Shown one piece after another: positions 18,595 through 26,117 of a stretch of 40,569 nt of DNA. The notes under the pieces are model-generated. The model had not been told where the DNA came from and searched no databases. It saw only the letters and a list, made by a program, of their open reading frames with translations. The stretch is from Lactobacillus apis (GTDB lineage Bacteria; Bacillota; Bacilli; Lactobacillales; Lactobacillaceae). How positions within the stretch are numbered: the first letter of the stretch is position 1; every line of letters begins with the position of its first letter. Made by a program: the position numbers and the translations under genes. The stretch spans positions 1 through 40,569 of the forward strand of contig NZ_PDKP01000006.1 of NCBI RefSeq assembly GCF_002837055.1, written 5' to 3'.

Positions 18595-19491
18595 TTATTC
18601 ATGATCTAAGACACTACGAATATTACCATGATATTTCTTTAGTAATGCGGCAGCTTCATGTTCAGTCTTTCCTGTTTTAGCCATCACAATTGCTTGAGCC
18701 ACATTTTTGTTGGCCTTTTCTAAAAACTGTAGTGCCTTTTTAGTGTCAATATCGGCAGTTGCACTAATGATGCGACATGCTCGATCAACCAACTTTTCAT
18801 TAGTCGGCTGTACATCAATCATCATATTTGAATATACTTTTCCTTGCTTAATCATCACGCCTGTGGAACTCATATTCAAAATCATTTTTTGAGCTGTTCC
18901 GGCCTTCATCCTAGTTGAACCAGTGACTACTTCAGGACCAACCACCACTTCAATAGCAATATCTGCATGCTGACCAATAACAGAATCTGCTACACAGGCA
19001 ATTGCAATTGTTAAAGCACCTTGCTTTTTGGCATAGGCTAATCCGCCAATCACATATGGTGTTCGGCCACTTGCAGCTAAGCCAAGTACAACATCATTTT
19101 GAGTTAAAGCCAAATCACTTATATCCTTTTCACCCAGTTCTGCTGAATCTTCGGCGCCTTCTACAGCTGAAAACATTGCACTTTTTCCGCCAGCAATTAG
19201 TCCGACTGCTCTTTCAGGCTTAATACCATAAGTCGGCACTAGCTCTGCAGCATCTAATACGCCAAGCCGTCCACTAGTTCCAGCACCAAGATAGATTAAA
19301 CGACCGCCATTAGAATAATTTTTAGCTGCTGCATCAATTGCATGGACAATTTGCTCATTTTCCTGTCCTACTGCCTGAGCAACTTTCTGATCTTCTTGGT
19401 TAATCGTATTAACCATTTCTAGTGTTGACATTCTATCAATTTCACTAGTTGCAGGATTACGCTCTTCAGTTTTTAACTCTTTAATTTCCAT
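18595..19491 (-). CDS. murQ: N-acetylmuramic acid 6-phosphate etherase
   Basis: 298 aa. MurQ cleaves the lactyl ether of MurNAc 6-phosphate to give GlcNAc 6-phosphate and D-lactate in the cytoplasm. The SIS sugar-isomerase domain is clear: TEERNPAT near the N-terminus, GAGTSGRLGVLDAAE, the ASGRTPYV loop and TGSTRMKAGTAQK. Length is standard. It starts 9 bp after the stop of the EIIBCA permease, so the imported sugar phosphate is handed straight to this enzyme. No MurR-type repressor is adjacent. Confidence 0.96.
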   Translation of the reverse strand: MEIKELKTEERNPATSEIDRMSTLEMVNTINQEDQKVAQAVGQENEQIVHAIDAAAKNYSNGGRLIYLGAGTSGRLGVLDAAELVPTYGIKPERAVGLIAGGKSAMFSAVEGAEDSAELGEKDISDLALTQNDVVLGLAASGRTPYVIGGLAYAKKQGALTIAIACVADSVIGQHADIAIEVVVGPEVVTGSTRMKAGTAQKMILNMSSTGVMIKQGKVYSNMMIDVQPTNEKLVDRACRIISATADIDTKKALQFLEKANKNVAQAIVMAKTGKTEHEAAALLKKYHGNIRSVLDHE

Positions 19492-19500
19492 TTTTATCCT

Positions 19501-21474
19501 CTACTTTGTTGTAACAGTTGTAACAATTTGGTCAGCCTTCACCTGTTTAGTAGAAATAGGACTAATTTGAGCTACATCGTCCATATTATTAACAATGGTC
19601 ATCACATCTGTAGGCTTATTGGCCGCTTTAACTGCTGCAACATCCATTTTGGCAATTAAGTCTCCTTGTTTTACATGCTGACCACTTTTTACATTAATTT
19701 CAAATGGCTCACCTTTAAGTTCAACCGTATCTATTCCAAAATGCAGAACTATTTCGAGTGGTCCTTCTGCTGACTCCATCGTAATCGCATGTTTGGTATC
19801 CATTATTGTTAAAATTCGCCCATCAACTGGTGCAACAATCTCATCACTATCTGGAATAACAGCAAAACCATCACCCAACATTTTTTGCGAAAACACATCA
19901 TCAGGTACGGCAGTTAATGCTTCAAGTTGACCACTAACTGGACTAGCTAAAGATACTGAAACACTATTTTTCACTTCATTTGTTTCCTCAACTTGGTTTA
20001 CTAAAGTGCCATCTTCATTTTTTGCTAGCATTGCATCTTGAGGAACTCCCCATAAATAAGTTAAAACAAATCCACCAAGGTAAGCTGCTAATAAGCCAAT
20101 GCAGTAATATAGAGCCTTGTTATTCGCAATTAATGGTATCAGCGCAACTCCTGAGGTACCAATTGCCGTTGATCCTACATTGCCAAAAGCACCTAAGACT
20201 GCACCACCAATACCACCGCCAAGACAGGCAGTAATGAATGGGCGTCCAAGCGGGAGCGAAACCCCATAAATCAAGGGCTCACCAACACCTAAAATTCCAA
20301 CTGGCAATGCCCCTTTTATTAACTTAGTTAACGCTTTATTTTTGCGGCATTTAATCCATAAAGCTATTGCCGCACCCACTTGGCCTGCACCAGCCATAGC
20401 TAAAATCGGTAGAAGTGGAGTATAGCCTATTTTTTGAATCATTTGAATATGAATCGGCGTCAAAATTTGGTGGATTCCAAAAAGAACCATTGGTAAAAAT
20501 ACTGCACCTAAAATAAAACCGGCAATTGGACCACCAACTTTAAGTACCCAATTAATACTGTTAACTAGTGAATTTGAGATCCAACCCGCAAAAGGCATGA
20601 CAATAAAGATAGTAGCTAAACCCATTATTAAGAGCGTTAAAAATGGTGTGAAAATAATATCCACAGAATCGGCTATATGCTTGTGGAAAAACTTTTCTAC
20701 GTAAGAAAGTAGCCATACAGATATTAAAACTCCAATGATACCACCCTGTCCTGCAGCAAGTGGTTTGCCGTCAAACACGTTCGGAATAGTAACTGGCGGT
20801 AATACATTTGGCAACATAATAATTCCACCAATAATGCCTCCTAAACCTGGTGTAGCACCAAATTCTTTGGCGGCATTAATACCAACATAAATGTTTAGAT
20901 AGGTAAATAAGCCAGAAGAAATTACACCTAAAACAGTTATGCTCAGATTCCAGCTTGGTGGCAATATTTTAACTGTCATCAAGTTTCTCAGCATCCCAAC
21001 CACACCAGAAATCAGTCCCGCACCAACAAAGGCAGGAATAAGTGGAATGAAGATAGCAGAAATATGTTGTAAAATTGCTCTCCACCAGGTTTGCTTTAAA
21101 CCAGCTTTTTGCGCATCATGAACCGTTTTTGCTTTTTGTATTACCTCTGATTTATCTTGTTGATATGTCTCGGTACTTGACGAACTTGGTGCGGTAGCTG
21201 GGAAAGGATCATTCTCTTTTACACCGGCAGCATCAACCATGCTTTGAGCGACTTTAGTATTCACCCCTGGGCCTAAAACAATTTCTAAAGTTTCACCGTC
21301 AACAACTCCAATGACACCGTCTATTTTCTTAAGTCCGGCTAAGTCAACCTTATTTCTGTCTCTTATTGAAATTCGTACCCTTGTCATGCAATGATACAAC
21401 GATTTAACATTTTCGATTCCACCGATCTGGTCATAAATTTTTTGTCCCAAATCTGTATACTTGTCTATACTCAT
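19501..21474 (-). CDS. PTS permease EIIBCA, probably for N-acetylmuramic acid
   Basis: 657 aa, ATG with GGGAGG upstream. Domain order is EIIB (about 1-90, phosphorylated C29 in YHCMTRVRI), a linker, EIIC (about 115-480, ten or so membrane helices, GVGEPLIYGVSLP), then EIIA (about 510-657, phosphorylated H578 in VLHFGIDT). It belongs to the glucose/sucrose superfamily. The partner murQ 9 bp downstream makes MurNAc the most likely substrate, taken in as MurNAc 6-phosphate. Classical E. coli MurP has only EIIBC and borrows the glucose EIIA, so the fused EIIA makes this version self-contained. Substrate assignment rests on context; beta-glucoside or trehalose use cannot be excluded from sequence alone. 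Confidence 0.85.
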   Translation of the reverse strand: MSIDKYTDLGQKIYDQIGGIENVKSLYHCMTRVRISIRDRNKVDLAGLKKIDGVIGVVDGETLEIVLGPGVNTKVAQSMVDAAGVKENDPFPATAPSSSSTETYQQDKSEVIQKAKTVHDAQKAGLKQTWWRAILQHISAIFIPLIPAFVGAGLISGVVGMLRNLMTVKILPPSWNLSITVLGVISSGLFTYLNIYVGINAAKEFGATPGLGGIIGGIIMLPNVLPPVTIPNVFDGKPLAAGQGGIIGVLISVWLLSYVEKFFHKHIADSVDIIFTPFLTLLIMGLATIFIVMPFAGWISNSLVNSINWVLKVGGPIAGFILGAVFLPMVLFGIHQILTPIHIQMIQKIGYTPLLPILAMAGAGQVGAAIALWIKCRKNKALTKLIKGALPVGILGVGEPLIYGVSLPLGRPFITACLGGGIGGAVLGAFGNVGSTAIGTSGVALIPLIANNKALYYCIGLLAAYLGGFVLTYLWGVPQDAMLAKNEDGTLVNQVEETNEVKNSVSVSLASPVSGQLEALTAVPDDVFSQKMLGDGFAVIPDSDEIVAPVDGRILTIMDTKHAITMESAEGPLEIVLHFGIDTVELKGEPFEINVKSGQHVKQGDLIAKMDVAAVKAANKPTDVMTIVNNMDDVAQISPISTKQVKADQIVTTVTTK

Positions 21475-21534
21475 TTAAGCCTCCCTGCTTAAAAAATAAC
21501 TTGCTAGTTACCAAAATATTACTGCTTTTAGAAC

Positions 21535-21573
21535 ACAAAAACCACGGAGATACTTTTTCAGTATATCCGTGGC
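21535..21573 (-). terminator. Terminator downstream of the isochorismatase-like gene
   Basis: CCACGGA-GATACT pairs with AGTAT-ATCCGTGG around a T-rich loop, with T5 on the minus strand. It separates this gene from the EIIBCA-murQ operon, which must have its own promoter in 21475-21534; no strong one was seen there. Confidence 0.75.
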
Positions 21574-21582
21574 TTACAAAAA

Positions 21583-22056
21583 TTATTGAACTAATAAAAA
21601 TTCATCCGTCGTTAACCGATGAGCACCTAATTTAGTTAATAAGTGATTATAATGATTCGTTACTGGTTTAATAGAAGAATCATATCCGTCCGAAATTAAT
21701 GTAACTGAGTAGTCGCGACTCAATGCACTCTTTACTGTTGCCTGAACACAGGTATGATTCATTAACCCCACCACAACAACATTTTTAGGATTAAGATCAT
21801 GTACCTTCTGAGCAAAGTTTGTTTGTGTAAATGGACTTGGTTCGTTCTTAGTGAAAACTGGTGCCGAGCTCTCGACCTTCAGCTTAGAAGAAAAGTCACC
21901 AAGGTTTTCCTGCTTAACGTATATAACTGGATCGTTATTTTCTTCAAACTTTTTAATGACACGGTTAATCCGTTCAAGCAACTTTGTCTTCTTGCTCGAA
22001 AAGTGCATCGCTTGTTCCTGAACATCAACTACTAACAATAAATTATCGGCTGACAT
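21583..22056 (-). CDS. Isochorismatase-family cysteine hydrolase
   Basis: 157 aa, about the minimum for the family. The catalytic triad typical of isochorismatase and nicotinamidase-like amidases is seen: D11 in VVDVQ, K70 in FTKNEPSPF and C103 in NHTCVQATV. The fold (Rossmann-like, one domain) hydrolyses small amides or related bonds; the natural substrate is unknown. A cre-like CcpA site overlaps its transcription start (22086-22099), which suggests it is expressed when preferred sugars are scarce. It lies between the MurNAc operon and a MupG-family gene, but no direct role in peptidoglycan use can be claimed. Confidence 0.85.
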   Translation of the reverse strand: MSADNLLLVVDVQEQAMHFSSKKTKLLERINRVIKKFEENNDPVIYVKQENLGDFSSKLKVESSAPVFTKNEPSPFTQTNFAQKVHDLNPKNVVVVGLMNHTCVQATVKSALSRDYSVTLISDGYDSSIKPVTNHYNHLLTKLGAHRLTTDEFLLVQ

Positions 22057-22085
22057 AATTATCCTCTCAACTAAAAATATTCCTT

Positions 22086-22099
22086 TGAAACCGTTTTTA
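22086..22099. promoter_or_regulatory. cre-like CcpA site at the isochorismatase promoter
   Basis: TGAAACCGTTTTTA matches the cre consensus TGWAANCGNTNWCA at all but one fixed position. It overlaps the end of the -10 box and the expected start, where CcpA would repress. Confidence 0.6.
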
Positions 22100-22126
22100 T
22101 TATAACGCTATATTGTTGATATTCAA
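22099..22126 (-). promoter_or_regulatory. Putative promoter of the isochorismatase-like gene
   Basis: TTGAAT (22126-22121), 16-bp spacer, TATAAT (22104-22099) on the minus strand. Confidence 0.6.
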
Positions 22127-22156
22127 CCTAAACTTTATTACTCGCTGTAAGATAAA

Positions 22157-23206
22157 TTACTCATCCGATGTAAAGAGTAGCTTTTTACCCGCTTCTATTT
22201 GATTTAATAATGGCAAATCTTCCTGTATCACCTGCGCTAAAACGTTAACCCGTTTATCAGCTGGCAAATCACATTTTGTGATTTGTAACTCACCTTGATA
22301 ACGCATATATAAGCTATTATCACATGTAATCGTTCCTTTAGGACGTGCCAGAGCTTCGCTATTAGGAGTTGTTCCAAAGAGCTGCCGTTCACGTCCTTCA
22401 GCTAAACGAATAACTTTTTCTGCACAATCCCTTCGATTGTGCCATTCGTGACTAAATAGCTCTGGTACATCTTTGTTTATTCGCAGCGTAATTGCATTCT
22501 CTTTAATGTAGTTTTTAAAGCTTCTCAGTGATGCCTGAGATAAGTCAGCATCACCGATAAAAACGTGATCACAGCCGAGCTCTTTCAATTCAAGCATCGC
22601 TGCCAATGGATTTTCTTTTCGTTGCTGTTCTACTGTCGGCAAGCCCTCATTAATTGGCCCTCTCTTTTTTGCATCTCCCGCAACAAAAGCCATCGTCTGC
22701 AAGTTCATTTCATGCAGCCAAGCATTTTTGGCAGCTAACCAATTTGTGGATAAACCAGTCTCTGGTCGTGGATAATAATTATGCCACGCTTGTAAATGTG
22801 TAAAGTCGGCACAATAACTTCGCAATGCAGTAGCATCCTCTTTTTCAATCGTGCTTGCATTTAGTGCTATCGGCATCTCTTTTGATAACTTTGCAATTGT
22901 GCTGTAATCAACTCCTGAATCTATCCTTAATCCTGTTAAATGCAACTTTTTAACCTGATCAATATCGGTAATTGCTACACCTAATTTCTCCAAGCCAGCC
23001 TTAGAAACATCCGCAATTAAATCTATATCCAGATTACTACACCACTTAGTTAATTCCCCCAAGCGCTTTAAAACTAGTTTATCATCATCTTCAGGAATAT
23101 TTAGAGAAGTAAAAATTGTCGTTAAACCAGCATTACGCATTGCCAATAAGTAGTTATAATCAGCGGCTGTTAGGTCATGATCCAGATAAATTGAAAATCC
23201 AAGCAT
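22157..23206 (-). CDS. MupG-family (DUF871) TIM-barrel phosphoglycosidase, copy 1
   Basis: 349 aa from the ATG at 23206, which has GGAAAG 6 bp before it; an ATG six codons upstream overlaps that site. An N-terminal TIM-barrel (residues 1 to about 235) and a small C-terminal beta domain fit DUF871. Signature blocks shared with the next gene are HNYYPRPETGLS, EGLPTVEQQR and RYQGELQI. The characterised member, MupG of Staphylococcus aureus, splits MurNAc 6-phosphate from GlcNAc after PTS uptake of the disaccharide. Here it stands near murQ and a MurNAc-type PTS, which supports the same role. A perfect cre site lies in its promoter. The two paralogues differ widely outside the signature blocks, so substrates may differ. 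Confidence 0.85.
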   Translation of the reverse strand: MLGFSIYLDHDLTAADYNYLLAMRNAGLTTIFTSLNIPEDDDKLVLKRLGELTKWCSNLDIDLIADVSKAGLEKLGVAITDIDQVKKLHLTGLRIDSGVDYSTIAKLSKEMPIALNASTIEKEDATALRSYCADFTHLQAWHNYYPRPETGLSTNWLAAKNAWLHEMNLQTMAFVAGDAKKRGPINEGLPTVEQQRKENPLAAMLELKELGCDHVFIGDADLSQASLRSFKNYIKENAITLRINKDVPELFSHEWHNRRDCAEKVIRLAEGRERQLFGTTPNSEALARPKGTITCDNSLYMRYQGELQITKCDLPADKRVNVLAQVIQEDLPLLNQIEAGKKLLFTSDE

Positions 23207-23241
23207 TTTTTCTCTTTCCTTCATAAAAAACTGTTATTTTT

Positions 23242-23267
23242 ATTATACTTTTTTGAAAGCGATATCA
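23242..23267 (-). promoter_or_regulatory. MupG copy 1 promoter region with a perfect cre site
   Basis: TGAAAGCGATATCA (23254-23267) matches TGWAANCGNTNWCA at every position. TATAAT is at 23247-23242 on the minus strand, so the cre box covers the -35 region and spacer. CcpA binding here should block transcription on good sugars. Confidence 0.75.
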
Positions 23268-23271
23268 AAAT

Positions 23272-23298
23272 AAAAAAGCTACAGGTTAAACCTATAGC
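23272..23298 (-). terminator. Terminator downstream of MupG copy 2
   Basis: On the minus strand GCTATAGG and CCTGTAGC form an 8-bp stem with one G.T pair, followed by T6. It ends the EIIC-MupG2 operon. Confidence 0.75.
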
Positions 23299-23322
23299 CT
23301 TTTCTTTTGCAGAAAACTAGTT

Positions 23323-24423
23323 TTAGTTATTTTCTTCAAGTACAAATGTACTCCATGGTTCCACTAGATCAAGTAAATCAAGATCATCCTCTCTCAAGTG
23401 GCCAACCAGATTACGCCTACCGTCATTTTCAAATGGAGTTAAGACAATTTGTAGCTCGCCCTTATAGCGAGGATACTTGTCATTTACAACTACAACATCA
23501 CCAAAATCAAAGGTAGACTTCTCATTATTATGAGCAGTAATGTCCTCATCGGAATAAACCACACGTGGCATTGTGTCACGTAATAAGTATTCAGAAGCGT
23601 CACCACGGTATAGATGTTTATCTTTTAAACAAATTGTTTGTTCAATTGGTAGAACACCTTCTTCAAAATCAATTCCTAAAACTGGAAATGGACTATTGAA
23701 GGCTTCAGCAGCTGCAGCAAGTTCTTCCTCACTAGCAAACGCATTACCAATGATAATGTCATCAATCATTTTGCTTAAGCGTAAGTGTGTCACTTGGCTA
23801 GCAATGTTTCTTTGACGATCACTTTCCATTGTTGGTAAGCCTTCATGAACAGGCCATGGACCAAATTGAGCATTCTTTGAAGAAATAAATGCAGCGGTGT
23901 GTAAACCATATTCACGATATTTAAGTGAATACTCCATAAAAATGTCTTCACTCAAACCAGTATATTCCTGTGGATAGAAATTATGGCAACCAATTAAGTT
24001 ATCAGGCTCTGGATCATAAGACATAATGCTATCAAGGTAATTCGTACCACGACTCATATTAAGCTCAATCTTTAATCCGTATGGATTATGAGTCATTGCT
24101 GCTTCTTCCATCCCGCTGAAGCCTTCGTCTAAGCGCAGGCCCCAAACGCCTAAGTCATGGAAAAAGACTAAATTATTGTAGTCAATGTTTAATTCCTTGA
24201 ATAAGCCCGGATTAATATCAACAACAGTCGTAAAGCCTAGCTTATTTGCATAAGCAACATCTTTTTTCAACTTAGCTAATAAATCTTCGCCATCATCGCT
24301 TTTTAATTGTAATAGCGATGTAAAAATACGCTTATAACCATATTTATGAGCCAAATCCATGTACTTTTGATCTTGTTCAAAAGTACTTTGCTCTGGATAA
24401 AGTGATATACCTAATTGCTTCAT
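23323..24423 (-). CDS. MupG-family (DUF871) TIM-barrel phosphoglycosidase, copy 2
   Basis: 366 aa, ATG with AGGAG upstream. Same architecture as copy 1: TIM-barrel opening with GISLYPEQST, then HNFYPQEYTGLS, EGLPTMESDR and the C-terminal RYKGELQIV strand. It lies 26 bp after a CelB-type EIIC gene and shares its transcript, the usual pairing of DUF871 with a lactose/cellobiose-family PTS. If it acts like S. aureus MupG, the EIIC would import a phosphorylated MurNAc-GlcNAc or related disaccharide for this enzyme to cut. That is inference from the pairing; the substrate of the operon is not known. Confidence 0.85.
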   Translation of the reverse strand: MKQLGISLYPEQSTFEQDQKYMDLAHKYGYKRIFTSLLQLKSDDGEDLLAKLKKDVAYANKLGFTTVVDINPGLFKELNIDYNNLVFFHDLGVWGLRLDEGFSGMEEAAMTHNPYGLKIELNMSRGTNYLDSIMSYDPEPDNLIGCHNFYPQEYTGLSEDIFMEYSLKYREYGLHTAAFISSKNAQFGPWPVHEGLPTMESDRQRNIASQVTHLRLSKMIDDIIIGNAFASEEELAAAAEAFNSPFPVLGIDFEEGVLPIEQTICLKDKHLYRGDASEYLLRDTMPRVVYSDEDITAHNNEKSTFDFGDVVVVNDKYPRYKGELQIVLTPFENDGRRNLVGHLREDDLDLLDLVEPWSTFVLEENN

Positions 24424-24449
24424 AATTTTTATTACTCCTTAAACTAGGA

Positions 24450-25805
24450 CTATTCTGCTTCAGGTTTCATATTGTTAGCAGCGATAACGAATGGTACATA
24501 GATAAAGAAACCTATAACCATGTTAACAGCCTGTAACACAATTGAACGCCAATCCATTGTTCCTAAAAATGCGTTGAGGAATGGTGGCATTGCCCAAGTT
24601 ATTTGTGCTCTAACTGGGTTAACCAAGCCAAACTTCAAAGCAGCATATGAAATTGAAACCATAACTAATGGTGCAAGAACAAATGGAATGAAGTAGATTG
24701 GATTCAAAACAACAGGCATACCAAACATTACAGGTTCGTTAATGTTGAAGATACCAGGAACTAATGAAACTTTTGCGACAGCACGTTGATCTTCACGTTT
24801 TGAGAAAATCAAGATTGCTAATAGCAATAGTAAGGTGGAACCTGCACCACCAATCCAAACATAAAGATCAAAGTCTGTTCTTGTCCACATGTAAGGTAAT
24901 GTTTTACCGTTGTGGTAGGCATTAACGTTAGCAATCAACGCAGTAGTCCAAATACTTTCGGTAACTGGTGCAAGAACGTTGGTACCGTGAATACCGAAGA
25001 ACCAGAATAATTGAACCAAGAAGGTAATCAATAATACTGACCAGTAACCTTGACTGACTTTCATCAAAGGCTCTTGAATTGTCTTTGAGATAAAGTCAAT
25101 AACAGTTGTGTTGTTGAGTTGGAATAGATAGTTAATAATACCGACAACATACAAACCTGCAACAGCAGGAATAATTCCAGTAAATGCGTTAGAAACTGCT
25201 GGTGGAACACTAGCAGGCATCTTGATTGTAATATGTTTCTTCATCAACATGATGTATACGGCAATAGCAATACCGCCCATGATCATTACTGTGAAGAAAC
25301 CGTAAGCACCAAAGTACTTGTTAAAGTTGAAGTAACCCCATGCACTAACGTTTTTACCAGCTACAGCTGCACCAGCGTCAGTGATAGCTTTAACATCTCC
25401 CTTTGTTAAAGCAGCTTTTAAATCAAGTGAGAAGCTCTGTGGCAGTCCCATGATAAAAGTACCTAAGGTAACTAAACCACCAGCAATTGGTTCAACTTTG
25501 TATTGAACACACATTTGGTAACCAAATGTAAATGCAAATAGCAAACCTAGAACAGCGGTTGTCCCTGTCCAGACCAATGCATTAATGGCAATTAGCCATT
25601 GCATTGAATTCACAAAGCCGGTCCAGCCGAATTGATTTGGTAGATCTCTTACTAACGCATTAATAACATTAGCTACAGAACCTGCCATAATCAATGGCAT
25701 GATAGAAATGAAAGCATCACGCAAGGCTACAAGCCAGCGAACCGAACCTATCTTTGCTGCAACGGGAACGACATGCTTATTTAACCAGTTAATTAAAGCA
25801 TTCAT
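24450..25805 (-). CDS. PTS EIIC permease, lactose/cellobiose (CelB) family
   Basis: 451 aa of membrane protein with around ten hydrophobic helices; ATG preceded by AGGAGG. The opening LINWLNKHVVPVAAKIGSV and the FNINEPVMFGMPVVLNP signature are diagnostic of the family. The protein carries only the EIIC channel; no EIIA or EIIB of this family is in the window, so it must use partners encoded elsewhere. It is the first gene of a two-gene operon with a MupG paralogue. The family transports beta-linked disaccharides such as cellobiose, chitobiose or lactose; a GlcNAc/MurNAc disaccharide is a reasonable guess here. Confidence 0.9.
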   Translation of the reverse strand: MNALINWLNKHVVPVAAKIGSVRWLVALRDAFISIMPLIMAGSVANVINALVRDLPNQFGWTGFVNSMQWLIAINALVWTGTTAVLGLLFAFTFGYQMCVQYKVEPIAGGLVTLGTFIMGLPQSFSLDLKAALTKGDVKAITDAGAAVAGKNVSAWGYFNFNKYFGAYGFFTVMIMGGIAIAVYIMLMKKHITIKMPASVPPAVSNAFTGIIPAVAGLYVVGIINYLFQLNNTTVIDFISKTIQEPLMKVSQGYWSVLLITFLVQLFWFFGIHGTNVLAPVTESIWTTALIANVNAYHNGKTLPYMWTRTDFDLYVWIGGAGSTLLLLLAILIFSKREDQRAVAKVSLVPGIFNINEPVMFGMPVVLNPIYFIPFVLAPLVMVSISYAALKFGLVNPVRAQITWAMPPFLNAFLGTMDWRSIVLQAVNMVIGFFIYVPFVIAANNMKPEAE

Positions 25806-25840
25806 TTTAATTTCCTCCTACTATTTTTAACTACACTTGT

Positions 25841-25870
25841 ATTATATCATAGTAGATGAAATCGCTTTAG
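25841..25870 (-). promoter_or_regulatory. EIIC promoter region with a degenerate cre site
   Basis: TATAAT is at 25846-25841 on the minus strand. TGAAATCGCTTTAG (25857-25870) matches the first 12 positions of the cre consensus but not the last two. No good -35 box is visible, and the cre-like site covers its place. Confidence 0.45.
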
Positions 25871-26071
25871 AAAAAGTGAAAAAAACGCATTAAATAATAG
25901 TATTTAATAGGGTTTTTGTATAGTTTTAGATGTATAAAACCATAAATATAAGCTTTTAAAATAGAATACTTCCGATAATACAAAAATTAAATAACGATTT
26001 CTTCTAATTTTATAAGGTAATTAACATTATTAAAGTCAATTACACTAAAGGAGATTTTTACATTGTAAAAT
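25871..26071. other. Gene-free stretch with an orphan ribosome-binding site
   Basis: No ORF above about 10 codons has a ribosome-binding site. On the plus strand a strong AAGGAG (26048-26053) is followed at normal distance only by TTG-TAA, and then the 26072 terminator. It may be the scar of a lost gene. Confidence 0.35.
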
Positions 26072-26103
26072 AAAAATGCCACCAAATATTTGGTGGCATT
26101 TTT
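26072..26103. terminator. Bidirectional terminator downstream of the SLAP-repeat protein gene
   Basis: A 32-bp perfect palindrome: AAAAATGCCACCAAAT followed by its reverse complement, with T-runs on both strands, 15 bp past the stop of the minus-strand gene. Confidence 0.85.
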
Positions 26104-26117
26104 TATAAACGCATTAA

